From contig CADCUE010000223.1 of assembly GCA_902805805.1 (NCBI GenBank), positions 1 through 28,352 on the forward strand: a DNA stretch of 28,352 nt, in the 5' to 3' direction. The position numbers were made by a program, and so were the translations under genes. Source of the DNA: an uncultured Frankineae bacterium. Its GTDB lineage: Bacteria > Actinomycetota > Actinomycetes > Mycobacteriales > SCTD01. Positions 1 through 7,063 of the stretch are shown here, piece by piece. Under the pieces are notes generated by a model. That model did not search any database. It had not been told where the DNA came from and saw only the letters and a program-made list of their open reading frames with translations. Position 1 is the stretch's first letter; every line of letters begins with the position of its first letter.

Positions 1-654
1 GCGCCGGCCGGGCCCGGCGGTGTCCAGGTCGAGCAGCCCGCTGATCGCGGACCCGTCCAGCAGCAGCTGCGTCTCGTAGAGGTCGCCGTGCACCGGCTCG
101 ACCGCGCCGTCCTCGACCGTGCGCGCGCGGATGCGGTCGGCGAGCTCGGCGCACCGCCCGGCGAGCGACGGCAGCGCCGCGGCGGTCCGGCCGGCGTAGT
201 GCTCGACCTCGTCGGTCCAGGAGCGGCGCCGGGGCAGCGCGCAGAGCCCCGGCGGCAGGCGGTCCAGCAGCGCCAGCAGAGCCGTGCCGGGCAGCCCGGG
301 GACGTCGCCCTCGCGCAGGCGGGCGCGCAGGCTGGTGCCCGACAGGGCGTCCAGCACGAGCAGCCCGTCGACGCTCCACCCCCGGCTGCGCGGGACGGGC
401 AGGCCGGCGGCGTGCAGCAGCACGTGACGGGCGTGCAGCGCCTCCACGTCGTGCGGACGCAGCACCTTCAGGAACAGCCGCGCGTCGGGGGTGCGGACCT
501 CCACGACCGCCCGTCGCCCTGGCCGGTAGGTGCGCACGCGCAGCTCCACCGGCCCCGGCTCGACGCCGTGCGCGTCGAGCACCCGGCGCACGGCGTCCTC
601 GTCGGTGGCCACCGCCAGACCGGGCAGCGCGGAGTCGGCCGGCATGCCGTGCAC
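1..654 (-). CDS. Phosphotransferase of the aminoglycoside phosphotransferase (APH) family, C-terminus cut by window edge
   Basis: I translated this minus-strand frame directly; it is open to base 1, so about 218 residues are visible and the C-terminus lies outside. The N-lobe has a VEVRTPDARLFLKVLRP stretch, with the Lys of FLKVL as the probable ATP-contacting lysine. The C-lobe carries the Brenner-type motif PVHGDLYETQLLL, followed by SGLLDLDTAGPG, which holds the metal-binding Asp of this kinase-like fold. The family phosphorylates small hydroxylated substrates (antibiotics, sugars, choline and others); nothing here shows which. I chose GTG at 654 because GGAGG lies 7 bases upstream (662-666). 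ATG at 645 is possible but sits 16 bases from that site. The gene diverges from the AIM24 gene across a 79-base gap. Confidence 0.8.
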   Translation of the reverse strand, partial: MHGMPADSALPGLAVATDEDAVRRVLDAHGVEPGPVELRVRTYRPGRRAVVEVRTPDARLFLKVLRPHDVEALHARHVLLHAAGLPVPRSRGWSVDGLLVLDALSGTSLRARLREGDVPGLPGTALLALLDRLPPGLCALPRRRSWTDEVEHYAGRTAAALPSLAGRCAELADRIRARTVEDGAVEPVHGDLYETQLLLDGSAISGLLDLDTAGPGRR

Positions 655-721
655 TGTGCGCCCTCCAGACGGGACGCGGGTGAGTTCGCCGTGACAGCCG
701 TCCTGTCCGCGACCGGACGGG

Positions 722-727
722 TACGGT
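722..727 (+). promoter_or_regulatory. -10 element (TACGGT) of a probable leaderless transcript
   Basis: TACGGT fits the actinobacterial TANNNT -10 consensus and ends 6 bases before the ATG at 734. There is no Shine-Dalgarno sequence in between, so transcription should begin at or next to the start codon. No clear -35 is visible. A small inverted repeat, GTCCG-CGAC-CGGAC, lies just upstream at 705-718. Confidence 0.6.
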
Positions 728-733
728 CCGAGC

Positions 734-1438
734 ATGCGGAGCAGCCTGTTCGGCGAGAACCTCGAGAGCACCAGCGACGAGCGCATGGCGCTGCAGAACC
801 CCCGCATGCTCAAGGTGCGGCTCGACGGCGAGGTCCTCGCCCGGCAGGGCGCCATGGTCGCCTACCAGGGCGACGTCACCTTCGCCTACGAGGGCGCCGG
901 CGGGGTCGGGCGGTTCCTCAAAAAGGCGCTGACCGGTGAGGGGGTGCCGCTGATGCGCTGCAGCGGGCGGGGCGACGTCTTCTTCGCCCAGGACGCCCAC
1001 GAGCTGCACGTGCTCGACCTCGACGGCGACTCCGTCACGGTGAACGGCGCCAACGTGCTGGCCTTCGAGCCCGGCCTGACGTGGGACATCCGCCGCGTGG
1101 AGGGCGCGTCGGCGCTGTCCGGCGGCGCCTTCAACATGGTCTTCACCGGCACGGGCCGGCTCGTGATCAGCGCCTTCGGCACGCCCGTGGTGCTGGGGAC
1201 GGCCGAGGCACCGACCTACGCCGACCTGCAGTCGGCGATCGCCTGGTCGAGCACCCTGTCGACCCGGCTCGTCCGCAGCGCCGGCGCCGGCGCCCTGATC
1301 GGCCGCGGCAGCGGCGAGGCCTTCCAGCTGGCCTTCGCCGGGCAGGGCTTCGTGGTCGTGCAGGCCAGCGAGGGACCGGTCGTGCCCCGGCACAGCCACG
1401 GCAGCAGCGGAGGGGGCGGCGGCGGTCTGTTCGAGTAG
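734..1438 (+). CDS. AIM24 (DUF124) family protein
   Basis: A 234-residue protein that I recognise as AIM24/DUF124. This beta-rich family is named after a yeast mitochondrial protein, and its bacterial members have no settled biochemical role. Support comes from the central GVPLMRCSGRGDVFFAQ segment, the FEPGLTWDIRR stretch and the ALSGGAFNMVFTGTGRLVISAFGTP block, a glycine-rich turn pattern typical of the repeat. The C-terminus ends in HSHGSSGGGGGGLFE, a flexible His/Gly tail of the kind common in actinobacterial members. There is no signal peptide or membrane segment, so it is probably cytoplasmic. The gene stands alone and is probably leaderless (see the -10 at 722-727). It converges on the DUF4446 gene, 12 bases away. 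Confidence 0.85.
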   Translation: MRSSLFGENLESTSDERMALQNPRMLKVRLDGEVLARQGAMVAYQGDVTFAYEGAGGVGRFLKKALTGEGVPLMRCSGRGDVFFAQDAHELHVLDLDGDSVTVNGANVLAFEPGLTWDIRRVEGASALSGGAFNMVFTGTGRLVISAFGTPVVLGTAEAPTYADLQSAIAWSSTLSTRLVRSAGAGALIGRGSGEAFQLAFAGQGFVVVQASEGPVVPRHSHGSSGGGGGGLFE

Positions 1439-1450
1439 CCGAGCGGGGCG

Positions 1451-1960
1451 CTAGGCGCGTGCGCGGACCCGGACAGCGTCGACCGGCTCTGCCAGGCGCA
1501 GCGCCTCGGCGATGGCCTCCTGCTCCTCCGGCGACAGGGGCGCCTCGCTGGTCCCGGCGGTCACGCCCTTGGCATAGCTCCGGGTCTCGCTGCGTCCGTT
1601 GATGGCCGACAGCACCAGGCCGTTGCCGGCGTCGTCGAGCAGGGCGGCCGAGAACGACAGGGCGCCGGACAGGTCGCCGAAGGCGTCGTAGCGCACGACC
1701 GCCACGCGGGTGAGCGCTCCGGACACGTCCCGGCGGGCCAGGGACAGCTCGTCGCGCAGTCGCTGCACCTGCTCGCGCAGCTCCTGCACCGTGCCGGTGT
1801 GGCGCTGCACCGCCGACACGAACGAGTCGCTCGCGTCCCCGGCCACCAGCGCGTCGTAGCCGCGCGCGAGCCGCCCGACCTGCACGGCGAGGGCGACGAC
1901 GATGATCAGGGCGAACACCGAGAAGCCGGTGGCCACCACAGCGAGGGACTCGGTCGGCAC
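1451..1960 (-). CDS. DUF4446 family membrane-anchored protein
   Basis: A 169-residue protein matching the DUF4446 family. One hydrophobic segment at about residues 8-28 (VVATGFSVFALIIVVALAVQV) is a likely N-terminal membrane anchor. A predicted coiled coil follows at about 55-80 (QRHTGTVQELREQVQRLRDEL). Then comes the conserved domain with RVAVVRYDAFGDLSGALSFS and the SAINGRSETRSYAKGV block, which is the family's hallmark. The function is unknown. The start is GTG at 1960, preceded by TAGGGT at a 6-base distance, so the mRNA is probably leaderless. The gene is divergent from larB, and the two promoters lie about 45 bases apart. Confidence 0.85.
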   Translation of the reverse strand: MPTESLAVVATGFSVFALIIVVALAVQVGRLARGYDALVAGDASDSFVSAVQRHTGTVQELREQVQRLRDELSLARRDVSGALTRVAVVRYDAFGDLSGALSFSAALLDDAGNGLVLSAINGRSETRSYAKGVTAGTSEAPLSPEEQEAIAEALRLAEPVDAVRVRARA

Positions 1961-1966
1961 GGACCG

Positions 1967-1972
1967 ACCCTA
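1967..1972 (-). promoter_or_regulatory. -10 element (TAGGGT) of the DUF4446 gene
   Basis: Read on the minus strand, TAGGGT ends 6 bases before GTG at 1960, with no ribosome binding site between them. This is the leaderless arrangement also seen for several neighbours. Confidence 0.6.
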
Positions 1973-2016
1973 AGCGCGCCGGGGCCGCTCACCCCGGAGG
2001 CGCGCTCCGCCCGCCG

Positions 2017-2022
2017 TACGCT
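2017..2022 (+). promoter_or_regulatory. -10 element (TACGCT) of the larBC operon
   Basis: TACGCT is followed by 7 bases (CCGGCTC) and then GTG at 2030. There is no suitably spaced Shine-Dalgarno; the nearest GGAGG, at 1996-2000, is about 30 bases away. This suggests a leaderless start and supports choosing GTG 2030. Confidence 0.6.
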
Positions 2023-2029
2023 CCGGCTC

Positions 2030-2776
2030 GTGGACCGGACCCGAGCGCAGGAGCTGCTGGACGGCGTCGCCGACGGCAGCATCGACCCGGCGGACGCGCT
2101 CGACCAGCTCGCGACCGCCCCGTACGACGACCTCGCGCACTCGCTCGTCGACGTGCACCGCGCCCTGCGCACGGGCGATCCGGAGGTGGTCTACGGCGCG
2201 GGCAAGACGACCGCGCAGGTGCTGGAGGTCGTGGAGGCCCTGCGCGCGTCGAGCGACCGGGCGGTGCTCGTGACGCGGGCCGGCGCCGAGACCGTGGACG
2301 CGCTGCGGCGGGCCCACGACGACACGACGGTCGACGGGCAGACCGTCGCGGTGGGCCCGCTGCCGGGAGGTCGCGGCACGGTCGCCGTCCTGGCGGCCGG
2401 CACGTCCGACGGGCCGGTCGCCGCCGAGGCGGCGCTCACCGCACGGGTCTTCGGCGCGGCGGTCGAGCGGGTCGACGACGTCGGCGTCGCGGGGCTGCAC
2501 CGCCTGATCGCCGCCCGCCCGGTCCTGGACCGCGCCGACTGCCTGGTCGTCGTGGCGGGGATGGAGGGGGCTCTGCCCTCGGTCGTCGGCGGGCTCGTCG
2601 GGACCCCGATGGTCGCGGTCCCCACGAGCGTCGGGTACGGCGCGAGCTTCGGCGGGCTGGCCGCGCTGCTCGCCATGCTGAACGCCTGCGCCCCGGGCGT
2701 GGCCGTCGTCAACATCGACAACGGCTTCGGGGCGGGCGTCTTCGCGGCGCGGGTGGCCCGGCGCGTGTCTCGGTGA
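2030..2776 (+). CDS. larB: LarB, nickel-pincer cofactor biosynthesis (pyridinium-3,5-biscarboxylic acid mononucleotide synthase)
   Basis: In characterised systems LarB carboxylates the pyridinium ring of nicotinic acid adenine dinucleotide and releases AMP, which is the first step towards the nickel-pincer nucleotide of lactate racemase. The 248-residue product has the N-terminal helical part (ELLDGVADGSIDPADALDQL), the family signature PEVVYGAGKTTAQVLEVVEAL at about residues 50-70, and a C-terminal PurE-like domain. That domain contains VVVAGMEGALPSVVGGLVGTP, VGYGASFGGLAALLAML and NIDNGFGAG. The frame is open further upstream, but GTG 2030 fits the normal family start and the TACGCT promoter. 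The stop overlaps the larC start (GTGA at 2773-2776), so the two are translationally coupled. Confidence 0.92.
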   Translation: MDRTRAQELLDGVADGSIDPADALDQLATAPYDDLAHSLVDVHRALRTGDPEVVYGAGKTTAQVLEVVEALRASSDRAVLVTRAGAETVDALRRAHDDTTVDGQTVAVGPLPGGRGTVAVLAAGTSDGPVAAEAALTARVFGAAVERVDDVGVAGLHRLIAARPVLDRADCLVVVAGMEGALPSVVGGLVGTPMVAVPTSVGYGASFGGLAALLAMLNACAPGVAVVNIDNGFGAGVFAARVARRVSR

Positions 2777-3975
2777 TCGGCTGGCTCGACTGCTCGGCCG
2801 GGGTCTCCGGCGACATGCTGCTCGGGGCGCTGGTCGACGCCGGGGTCGAGCTGGCCGTGCTGCAGTCGGCGGTCGACCGGGTCGGTGTCGAGCCGGTGCG
2901 GCTGTCGCAGACGACCGTGACGCGGGCGGGCCTCGGTGCGTGCAAGGTCGACGTGCAGGTCGCGGAGCAGCCGCGGACGCGCACCTGGTCCGACGTCCGC
3001 GCCCTGCTGGAGGCGGCCGAGCTGCACCCGGTCGTCGCCGCGACCGCGCTGGACGTCTTCGGTCGCCTGGCGGCCGCGGAGGCGGGCGTCCACCGCACCA
3101 GCGCGGAGCAGGTGCACTTCCACGAGGTCGGTGCGCTGGACGCCGTGGCGGACGTCGTCGGCAGCGCCGCCGGCCTGCACGACCTCGCCCTGACCGGGCT
3201 GTCGGCCGGTCCCGTGGTCCTGGGTTCCGGCACCACCCGGGGCGCCCACGGTCCCCTGCCGGTCCCGCCCCCCGCCGTGCTCGCGCTGCTGTCCGGCGCC
3301 CCGGTGCTGGCCGGGCCGGTGGCGCGCGAGATGACGACTCCGACGGGCGCCGCGCTGCTCGCCGCGACCGTCTCGTCCTACGGCCCCCTGCCGCCGATGG
3401 TGCTGCGGCGCACCGGGACCGGCGCCGGCGGCCGCGATCCCGCCGAGGTGGCGAACGTCCTGCGGCTGGTGCTCGGCGACGCCGCCGGCCCTGCGTCGGC
3501 GACCGAGGACGGTGTCGTGCTCGAGGCCAACGTCGACGACCTGGACCCGCGGGTGTGGCCCGGCGTGCTGCAGGCGCTGCTCGACGCCGGCGCCGGCGAC
3601 GCCTGGCTGTCGCCGATCCTCATGAAGAAGGGCCGTCCCGCGCACACGCTGCACGTCCTGTGCTCCCCCGAGCGCACGGCCGCGGTGCAGGACGTCGTGT
3701 TCCGCGAGACGACCACCCTGGGCCTGCGCGCGCAGCGCGTCGTCAAGCACGTCCTGACCCGCGCCGAGCGGACCGTCGACGTCGACGGCCGCCGCGTGCG
3801 CGTCAAGCTGGGGCTGCTCGGGGGCGAGGTGGTCAACGCCATGCCGGAGTGGGAGGACGTCGCCGCCGCCGCGGCCGCGCTGGGGCGACCGGCCAAGCTG
3901 GTGCTGCAGGAGGCGCTGGCGCGGGCCCGGGACCTGGCTCCCGGACCGGTCAGCGGCTCTCCGCCAGCTCGGTGA
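2773..3975 (+). CDS. larC: LarC, nickel insertase of the nickel-pincer cofactor pathway, encoded as one uninterrupted ORF
   Basis: LarC is the CTP-dependent cyclometallase that inserts nickel into the pincer nucleotide. Recognisable features are the N-terminal WLDCSAGVSGDMLLGALVDAG, the central EQVHFHEVGALDAVADVVG block, AREMTTPTGAALLA and EANVDDLDPRVWP. The C-terminal half (LSPILMKKGRPAHTLHVLC, FRETTTLGLRAQ) is also present. In Lactiplantibacillus the protein is made from larC1 and larC2 by programmed frameshifting; here both parts lie in one 400-residue frame. The start GTG 2773 overlaps the larB stop. The last 26 bases overlap the end of the convergent epimerase-like gene (3950-3975). LarE, which supplies the sulfurs, and LarA are not in the window. 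Confidence 0.92.
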   Translation: MIGWLDCSAGVSGDMLLGALVDAGVELAVLQSAVDRVGVEPVRLSQTTVTRAGLGACKVDVQVAEQPRTRTWSDVRALLEAAELHPVVAATALDVFGRLAAAEAGVHRTSAEQVHFHEVGALDAVADVVGSAAGLHDLALTGLSAGPVVLGSGTTRGAHGPLPVPPPAVLALLSGAPVLAGPVAREMTTPTGAALLAATVSSYGPLPPMVLRRTGTGAGGRDPAEVANVLRLVLGDAAGPASATEDGVVLEANVDDLDPRVWPGVLQALLDAGAGDAWLSPILMKKGRPAHTLHVLCSPERTAAVQDVVFRETTTLGLRAQRVVKHVLTRAERTVDVDGRRVRVKLGLLGGEVVNAMPEWEDVAAAAAALGRPAKLVLQEALARARDLAPGPVSGSPPAR

Positions 3976-4921
3976 GGCCCTCGCGCAACGACCGGTGCGT
4001 CCAGCCGAGCTCGTCCATGGCCTTGTCGGACGACGCCCAGAACGTCACCCCGTCGGAGGAGCTGATGACCTCGCGCAGGTTGGGCGGCAGGCCGAGGGCG
4101 CGGCTCACGAGCGGGGCCGCGGGGGTGAGCGCCCGCAGGAGCGCCGTGGGGACCGTCAGCCGCGGCGGGCGCAGACCGCTCACGTCGGCGAGCATCTCGA
4201 CCAGGTCGGCCAGGCGCACGGGATCGCCTGCCAGGACATAGCTCTCGCCCGGCACGCCCTTGTCGAGCGCGAGCAGCACCCCCGCCGCGACGTCGTCGCG
4301 GTGGACCGGGCACACGCCCAGGTCCGGGAACGCCAGGGCCGGCAGCCGTCCGCCCAGGAAGCGCGCCAGCACGTCGCCGAGGACGCTCGGGTCGTCGGGG
4401 CCGTAGACGCCGCCCGGCTGCACGACGACCAGTGGCAGGCCGCGCGAGGCGATCTCCCAGGCGCGCCGGTGGGCCAGCGCCTTGGTCTGCTCGAAGGCCG
4501 ACGTCCACGCGCAGTCGGGGTCGCGCTGCCAGCCCTCGTCGGCGACGCGGCCGCCCGTGTCACCGAAGACGGCCACCGACGAGACGTGCACGGCCTTGTC
4601 GACGCCGGCGCTGAGCGCTGCGCCCAGCACCTTCTCGGTGCCGGTGACGTTGGCGTCGACCATGGCCTCCCGGCGCGCGGGGGTCACGCCGATCTCGGCC
4701 AGGGCTGCGGCGTGCACGACGGCCTGCACGCCGCGGCAGTGCTGCACCAGGGCCGCCTCGTCGGACAGGTCGCCCTCGACGACCTCGCAGCCGAGGGCCC
4801 GCAGGCGGTCGGCCCGGCACGGGTCGCGCACGAGGGCCCGGACCTGGTCCCCGCGCTCGCGCAGCAGTCGCGCCACCTCGCTGCCGAGGAAGCCGGTCGC
4901 ACCTGTCAGGAAGACCCGCAC
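3950..4921 (-). CDS. NAD-dependent epimerase/dehydratase-like extended SDR with Phe in place of the catalytic Tyr
   Basis: A 323-residue extended-SDR protein. The N-terminal nucleotide-binding motif VFLTGATGFLG lies at about residues 3-13. GDLSD at 50-54 and HAAAL at 70-74 follow the usual Rossmann order, and HVSSVAVFG at 112-120 supplies the active-site Ser region. The expected YxxxK motif reads FEQTK (F143, K147), so the catalytic Tyr is replaced by Phe. The frame is open upstream, but GTG 4921 starts exactly at the Rossmann strand and has TAATGT 7 bases ahead. The substrate is unknown; relatives act on nucleotide sugars, sterols or flavonoid-like compounds. It converges on larC and shares no obvious function with it. 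Confidence 0.85.
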   Translation of the reverse strand: MRVFLTGATGFLGSEVARLLRERGDQVRALVRDPCRADRLRALGCEVVEGDLSDEAALVQHCRGVQAVVHAAALAEIGVTPARREAMVDANVTGTEKVLGAALSAGVDKAVHVSSVAVFGDTGGRVADEGWQRDPDCAWTSAFEQTKALAHRRAWEIASRGLPLVVVQPGGVYGPDDPSVLGDVLARFLGGRLPALAFPDLGVCPVHRDDVAAGVLLALDKGVPGESYVLAGDPVRLADLVEMLADVSGLRPPRLTVPTALLRALTPAAPLVSRALGLPPNLREVISSSDGVTFWASSDKAMDELGWTHRSLREGLTELAESR

Positions 4922-4928
4922 GACAACG

Positions 4929-4934
4929 ACATTA
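4929..4934 (-). promoter_or_regulatory. -10 element (TAATGT) of the epimerase-like gene
   Basis: Minus-strand TAATGT ends 7 bases before GTG at 4921. Two copies of GACACGGTCA (minus strand, 4940-4949 and 4968-4977) lie directly upstream where a regulator could bind. Confidence 0.6.
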
Positions 4935-4939
4935 CGCGT

Positions 4940-4977
4940 TGACCGTGTCCTCGGCGTGACCCCGACGTGACCGTGTC
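4940..4977 (-). repeat. Two 10-base direct repeats (GACACGGTCA) upstream of the epimerase-like gene
   Basis: On the plus strand TGACCGTGTC occurs at 4940-4949 and again at 4968-4977. A further GTGACC (plus strand) lies between them, so GGTCA recurs three times at about 11- and 17-base intervals on the minus strand. The position immediately upstream of the -10 suggests an operator. This is an inference from position only. Confidence 0.4.
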
Positions 4978-4984
4978 GTCCCCC

Positions 4985-4998
4985 CACCCGATCGGGTG
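4985..4998. promoter_or_regulatory. Perfect 14-base palindrome CACCCGATCGGGTG
   Basis: The 14 bases read identically on both strands. The site lies 27 bases beyond the stop of the SDR gene (5026) and about 50 bases upstream of the epimerase-like -10. A gapless palindrome is a poor hairpin terminator because it leaves no loop, so an operator for a dimeric regulator is the more likely reading. The regulator is unknown. Confidence 0.4.
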
Positions 4999-5002
4999 AC
5001 GA

Positions 5003-5016
5003 GGTCCTCGCGGACC
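5003..5016 (-). terminator. Short hairpin after the SDR gene, weak terminator candidate
   Basis: GGTCC-TCGC-GGACC forms a 5-pair stem with a 4-base loop, starting 10 bases after the SDR stop. No T-run follows on the minus strand, so it is only a weak candidate. Confidence 0.25.
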
Positions 5017-5025
5017 GTGGAGCAG

Positions 5026-5934
5026 CTAGTTGCGCTGCGTCATGGAGTAGCGCAGGCGGGCCATCCCGTTCTCCGGCGCCGGGTCCATCCCGGTGACCGC
5101 GAACAGCTCGGACACGCGCCCGGAGACCTGCTCGGCGGTCCACCGCGTGCCGCCGTTCTCGATGGCAGCCTCGCTGGTGAAGGGCCGGTACAGCTCCACC
5201 GTGTCGCCCTGGACGCCGAACACCTTGCCGCTGATCGCGCTGCTGGCGTCGCTGCACAGGAAGGCGACGAACGGGGCGACGTTGTCCGGGTGCCAGAAGT
5301 CGAAGTCGGCCCCCTCACCGCCGGGCCCGGTGATCCGGTCGCCGTACGCGCCCTCGGTCATCCGGGTGCGCGCTGCAGGGCAGATCGCGTTGACGGTGAT
5401 CCCGTGCTTCCAGTTCTCCTGCGCCACGATCTGCGCGAAGGCCGCGATGCCCGCCTTGGCCGCGCCGTAGTTGCTCTGCCCGAAGTTGCCGAGGATGCCG
5501 CTGGTGCTCGCCGTGCACACGACGTGGCCCGGTGCACCGGCCTCGCGCCAGTGGTTCACCGCCGCGTGCGTCGGCGCGTAGTGGCCGCGCAGGTGCACCT
5601 TCAGAACGGCGTCCCACTCCTCGGGAGTCATCTTCGCCAGCGTGCGGTCGCGCAGGATGCCGGCGTTGTTGACCAGCGCGTCCAGCCGACCCAGCTGCTC
5701 GACCGCCGTGCGGACGATGCCCTGCCCGTGCTCGATCTCGGAGCAGTCCCCGACGTGGAGGACGGCTGTGCCGCCGGAGCGGACGATCTCCTCGACGACG
5801 CCTGCCCCGGCGGTCTCGTCCACCTCGCCGACCACGACCGCAGCGCCTTCGCGCGCCAGCTCGAGCGCCTCCCCCCGTCCCAGACCGCGACCTGCACCCG
5901 TGACGATCGCCACCTTGCCGTCCAGAAGACCCAT
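5026..5934 (-). CDS. Short-chain dehydrogenase/reductase, MFE-2-like (probable (3R)-hydroxyacyl-CoA dehydrogenase type)
   Basis: A 302-residue classical SDR. TGAGRGLG (12-19) binds the cofactor, NNAG (89-92) is present, Ser143/Ser145 lies in TASTSG, and Y156xxxK160 (YGAAK) is the catalytic pair. The stretch GILGNFGQSNYGAAKAG and the later CPAARTRMTEG closely resemble the dehydrogenase domain of peroxisomal multifunctional enzyme type 2 (HSD17B4). VHLRG at 113-117, with His where many SDRs have the structural Asn, is also typical of that group. This suggests a role on hydroxyacyl-CoA in beta-oxidation, although other alcohols are possible. The start ATG 5934 has TACGGT 6 bases upstream and appears leaderless. 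Confidence 0.85.
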   Translation of the reverse strand: MGLLDGKVAIVTGAGRGLGRGEALELAREGAAVVVGEVDETAGAGVVEEIVRSGGTAVLHVGDCSEIEHGQGIVRTAVEQLGRLDALVNNAGILRDRTLAKMTPEEWDAVLKVHLRGHYAPTHAAVNHWREAGAPGHVVCTASTSGILGNFGQSNYGAAKAGIAAFAQIVAQENWKHGITVNAICPAARTRMTEGAYGDRITGPGGEGADFDFWHPDNVAPFVAFLCSDASSAISGKVFGVQGDTVELYRPFTSEAAIENGGTRWTAEQVSGRVSELFAVTGMDPAPENGMARLRYSMTQRN

Positions 5935-5940
5935 GGCGCG

Positions 5941-5946
5941 ACCGTA
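5941..5946 (-). promoter_or_regulatory. -10 element (TACGGT) of the SDR gene
   Basis: Minus-strand TACGGT is separated from ATG 5934 by exactly 6 bases (CGCGCC), giving a probable leaderless mRNA. The hexamer is identical to the one before the AIM24 gene. Confidence 0.6.
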
Positions 5947-6023
5947 CTGCCGAGTTGCCGACGGGTTGCGTGCGGGGCGACGGTGGTACGGACAGGACCC
6001 ATCTCTCGTGAAGGACCGCTGCC

Positions 6024-7025
6024 ATGACCCCGTCAGACGCTCCTGCTCCGACGCTGCACCGCGCCCCTCCCACTCCCCTCTCCGGCGCGCTCGACAGCGC
6101 CCTGGCGCACGGCGGCGCCGGCCTCGACCGCCTGGCCGGGCTGCGTCCCGCAGACCGTCGGGACCGCTTCCTCACCCTGCTGGCGGTCTACGACCTGCAC
6201 ACCGCCCCGCTGGAGGCGGTCGGGGAGCGCGTGCGGATGCAGCACGCGCCTGCCGTCGCCGCGCTGAAGGGCCGGCTGGAGGGCGAGTGGCTCGCCGAGC
6301 TCGACGCCCACTGGGCGGCGGCGGGGCCGATCACCTCGTGCGAGGGGCCGGCACAGGTCGTGCAGGCCATGCGGGCCGTCGCGGCGCGCGACCGGCTCCC
6401 GGCCGCCTACCGCTGGCTGGCCAAGACCGCGACGTACGCCCAGCTCGTGCACTTCCTCGCCCTGGAGGGCGGTCCTGACGGCGGCTTCGACGACCTGGTC
6501 GCCCTGTGCCAGGTGGGGCTGTCCGGCAGCGCCAAGCTGGAGCTGGGCAAGAACTACTGGGACGAGATGGGCCAGGGCGACGCCGCCGGCGTGCACACCG
6601 AGCTGCACCGCCGGCTGGTGCAGGCGCTCGAGCTGCCCGCCGTGCCGCGCGCGGAGCTGCCGGTGGAGGCGCTCGAGCGGACGGCCCTCAACGGCCTGCT
6701 GGGCACCAACCGCTGGTTGCAGCCGGAGATGATCGGCGCGCTCGGCCTGCTCGAGCTGCAGGCCGGACCCCGCTGCCGGCTCGTGCTCCAGGGGCTCGAG
6801 CGGCTCGGCGCCCCGCAGGACGCCTATCCCTTCTACGTCGAGCACGCCGAGGTCGACCCGGTCCACGGCAAGGACTGGATGGACAAGGCCATCGAGCCGC
6901 TGGCCGGCGAGCGCCCCGAGTGGGGCGCGCGGATGGTCAAGGGGGCCTACTGGCGCGCGACGCTCAACCTGCAGTTCTTCGCCGCTGTCATGGACGGCCT
7001 GGTCGCGGACAGCCGGGCGGCCTAG
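6024..7025 (+). CDS. Iron-containing redox enzyme family protein (haem-oxygenase-like diiron fold)
   Basis: A 333-residue, mostly helical protein that I place in the haem-oxygenase-like diiron oxidase/oxygenase (HDO) superfamily. Two ligand-rich segments support this. KLELGKNYWDEMGQGDAAGVH at about 171-191 supplies Glu, Asp/Glu and His, and EHAEVDPVHGKDW at about 273-285 has the HxxxDxxH arrangement of the metal-binding helix. LALEGGPDGGFDDLVAL at 145-161 is also characteristic of the bacterial branch. Relatives include N-oxygenases and fatty-acid decarboxylases as well as many unassigned members, so the substrate cannot be named. ATG 6024 is preceded by GAAGGA at 8 bases. A possible -10, TACGGA, lies at 5987-5992. 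The gene is followed 38 bases later by arginine deiminase. Confidence 0.8.
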   Translation: MTPSDAPAPTLHRAPPTPLSGALDSALAHGGAGLDRLAGLRPADRRDRFLTLLAVYDLHTAPLEAVGERVRMQHAPAVAALKGRLEGEWLAELDAHWAAAGPITSCEGPAQVVQAMRAVAARDRLPAAYRWLAKTATYAQLVHFLALEGGPDGGFDDLVALCQVGLSGSAKLELGKNYWDEMGQGDAAGVHTELHRRLVQALELPAVPRAELPVEALERTALNGLLGTNRWLQPEMIGALGLLELQAGPRCRLVLQGLERLGAPQDAYPFYVEHAEVDPVHGKDWMDKAIEPLAGERPEWGARMVKGAYWRATLNLQFFAAVMDGLVADSRAA

Positions 7026-7051
7026 CCGGCACCCCCGTGGCAGCGGTGCTC

Positions 7052-7057
7052 TAGCGT
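7052..7057 (+). promoter_or_regulatory. -10 element (TAGCGT) of the arginine deiminase gene
   Basis: TAGCGT is followed by 6 bases (GCCGCC) and ATG 7064, with no Shine-Dalgarno. This indicates that arcA has its own leaderless transcript rather than relying only on read-through from the upstream diiron gene. Confidence 0.6.
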
Positions 7058-7063
7058 GCCGCC

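Noticed and set aside
88..939. Long plus-strand open frame opposite the phosphotransferase and into AIM24
   Set aside because: Its translation is rich in Arg, Gly and Gln with no domain; it is the antisense shadow of the phosphotransferase and an out-of-frame read of AIM24.
2191..3750. 519-codon minus-strand open frame across larB-larC
   Set aside because: GC-rich antisense frame with low-complexity composition; the plus strand has unmistakable LarB and LarC.
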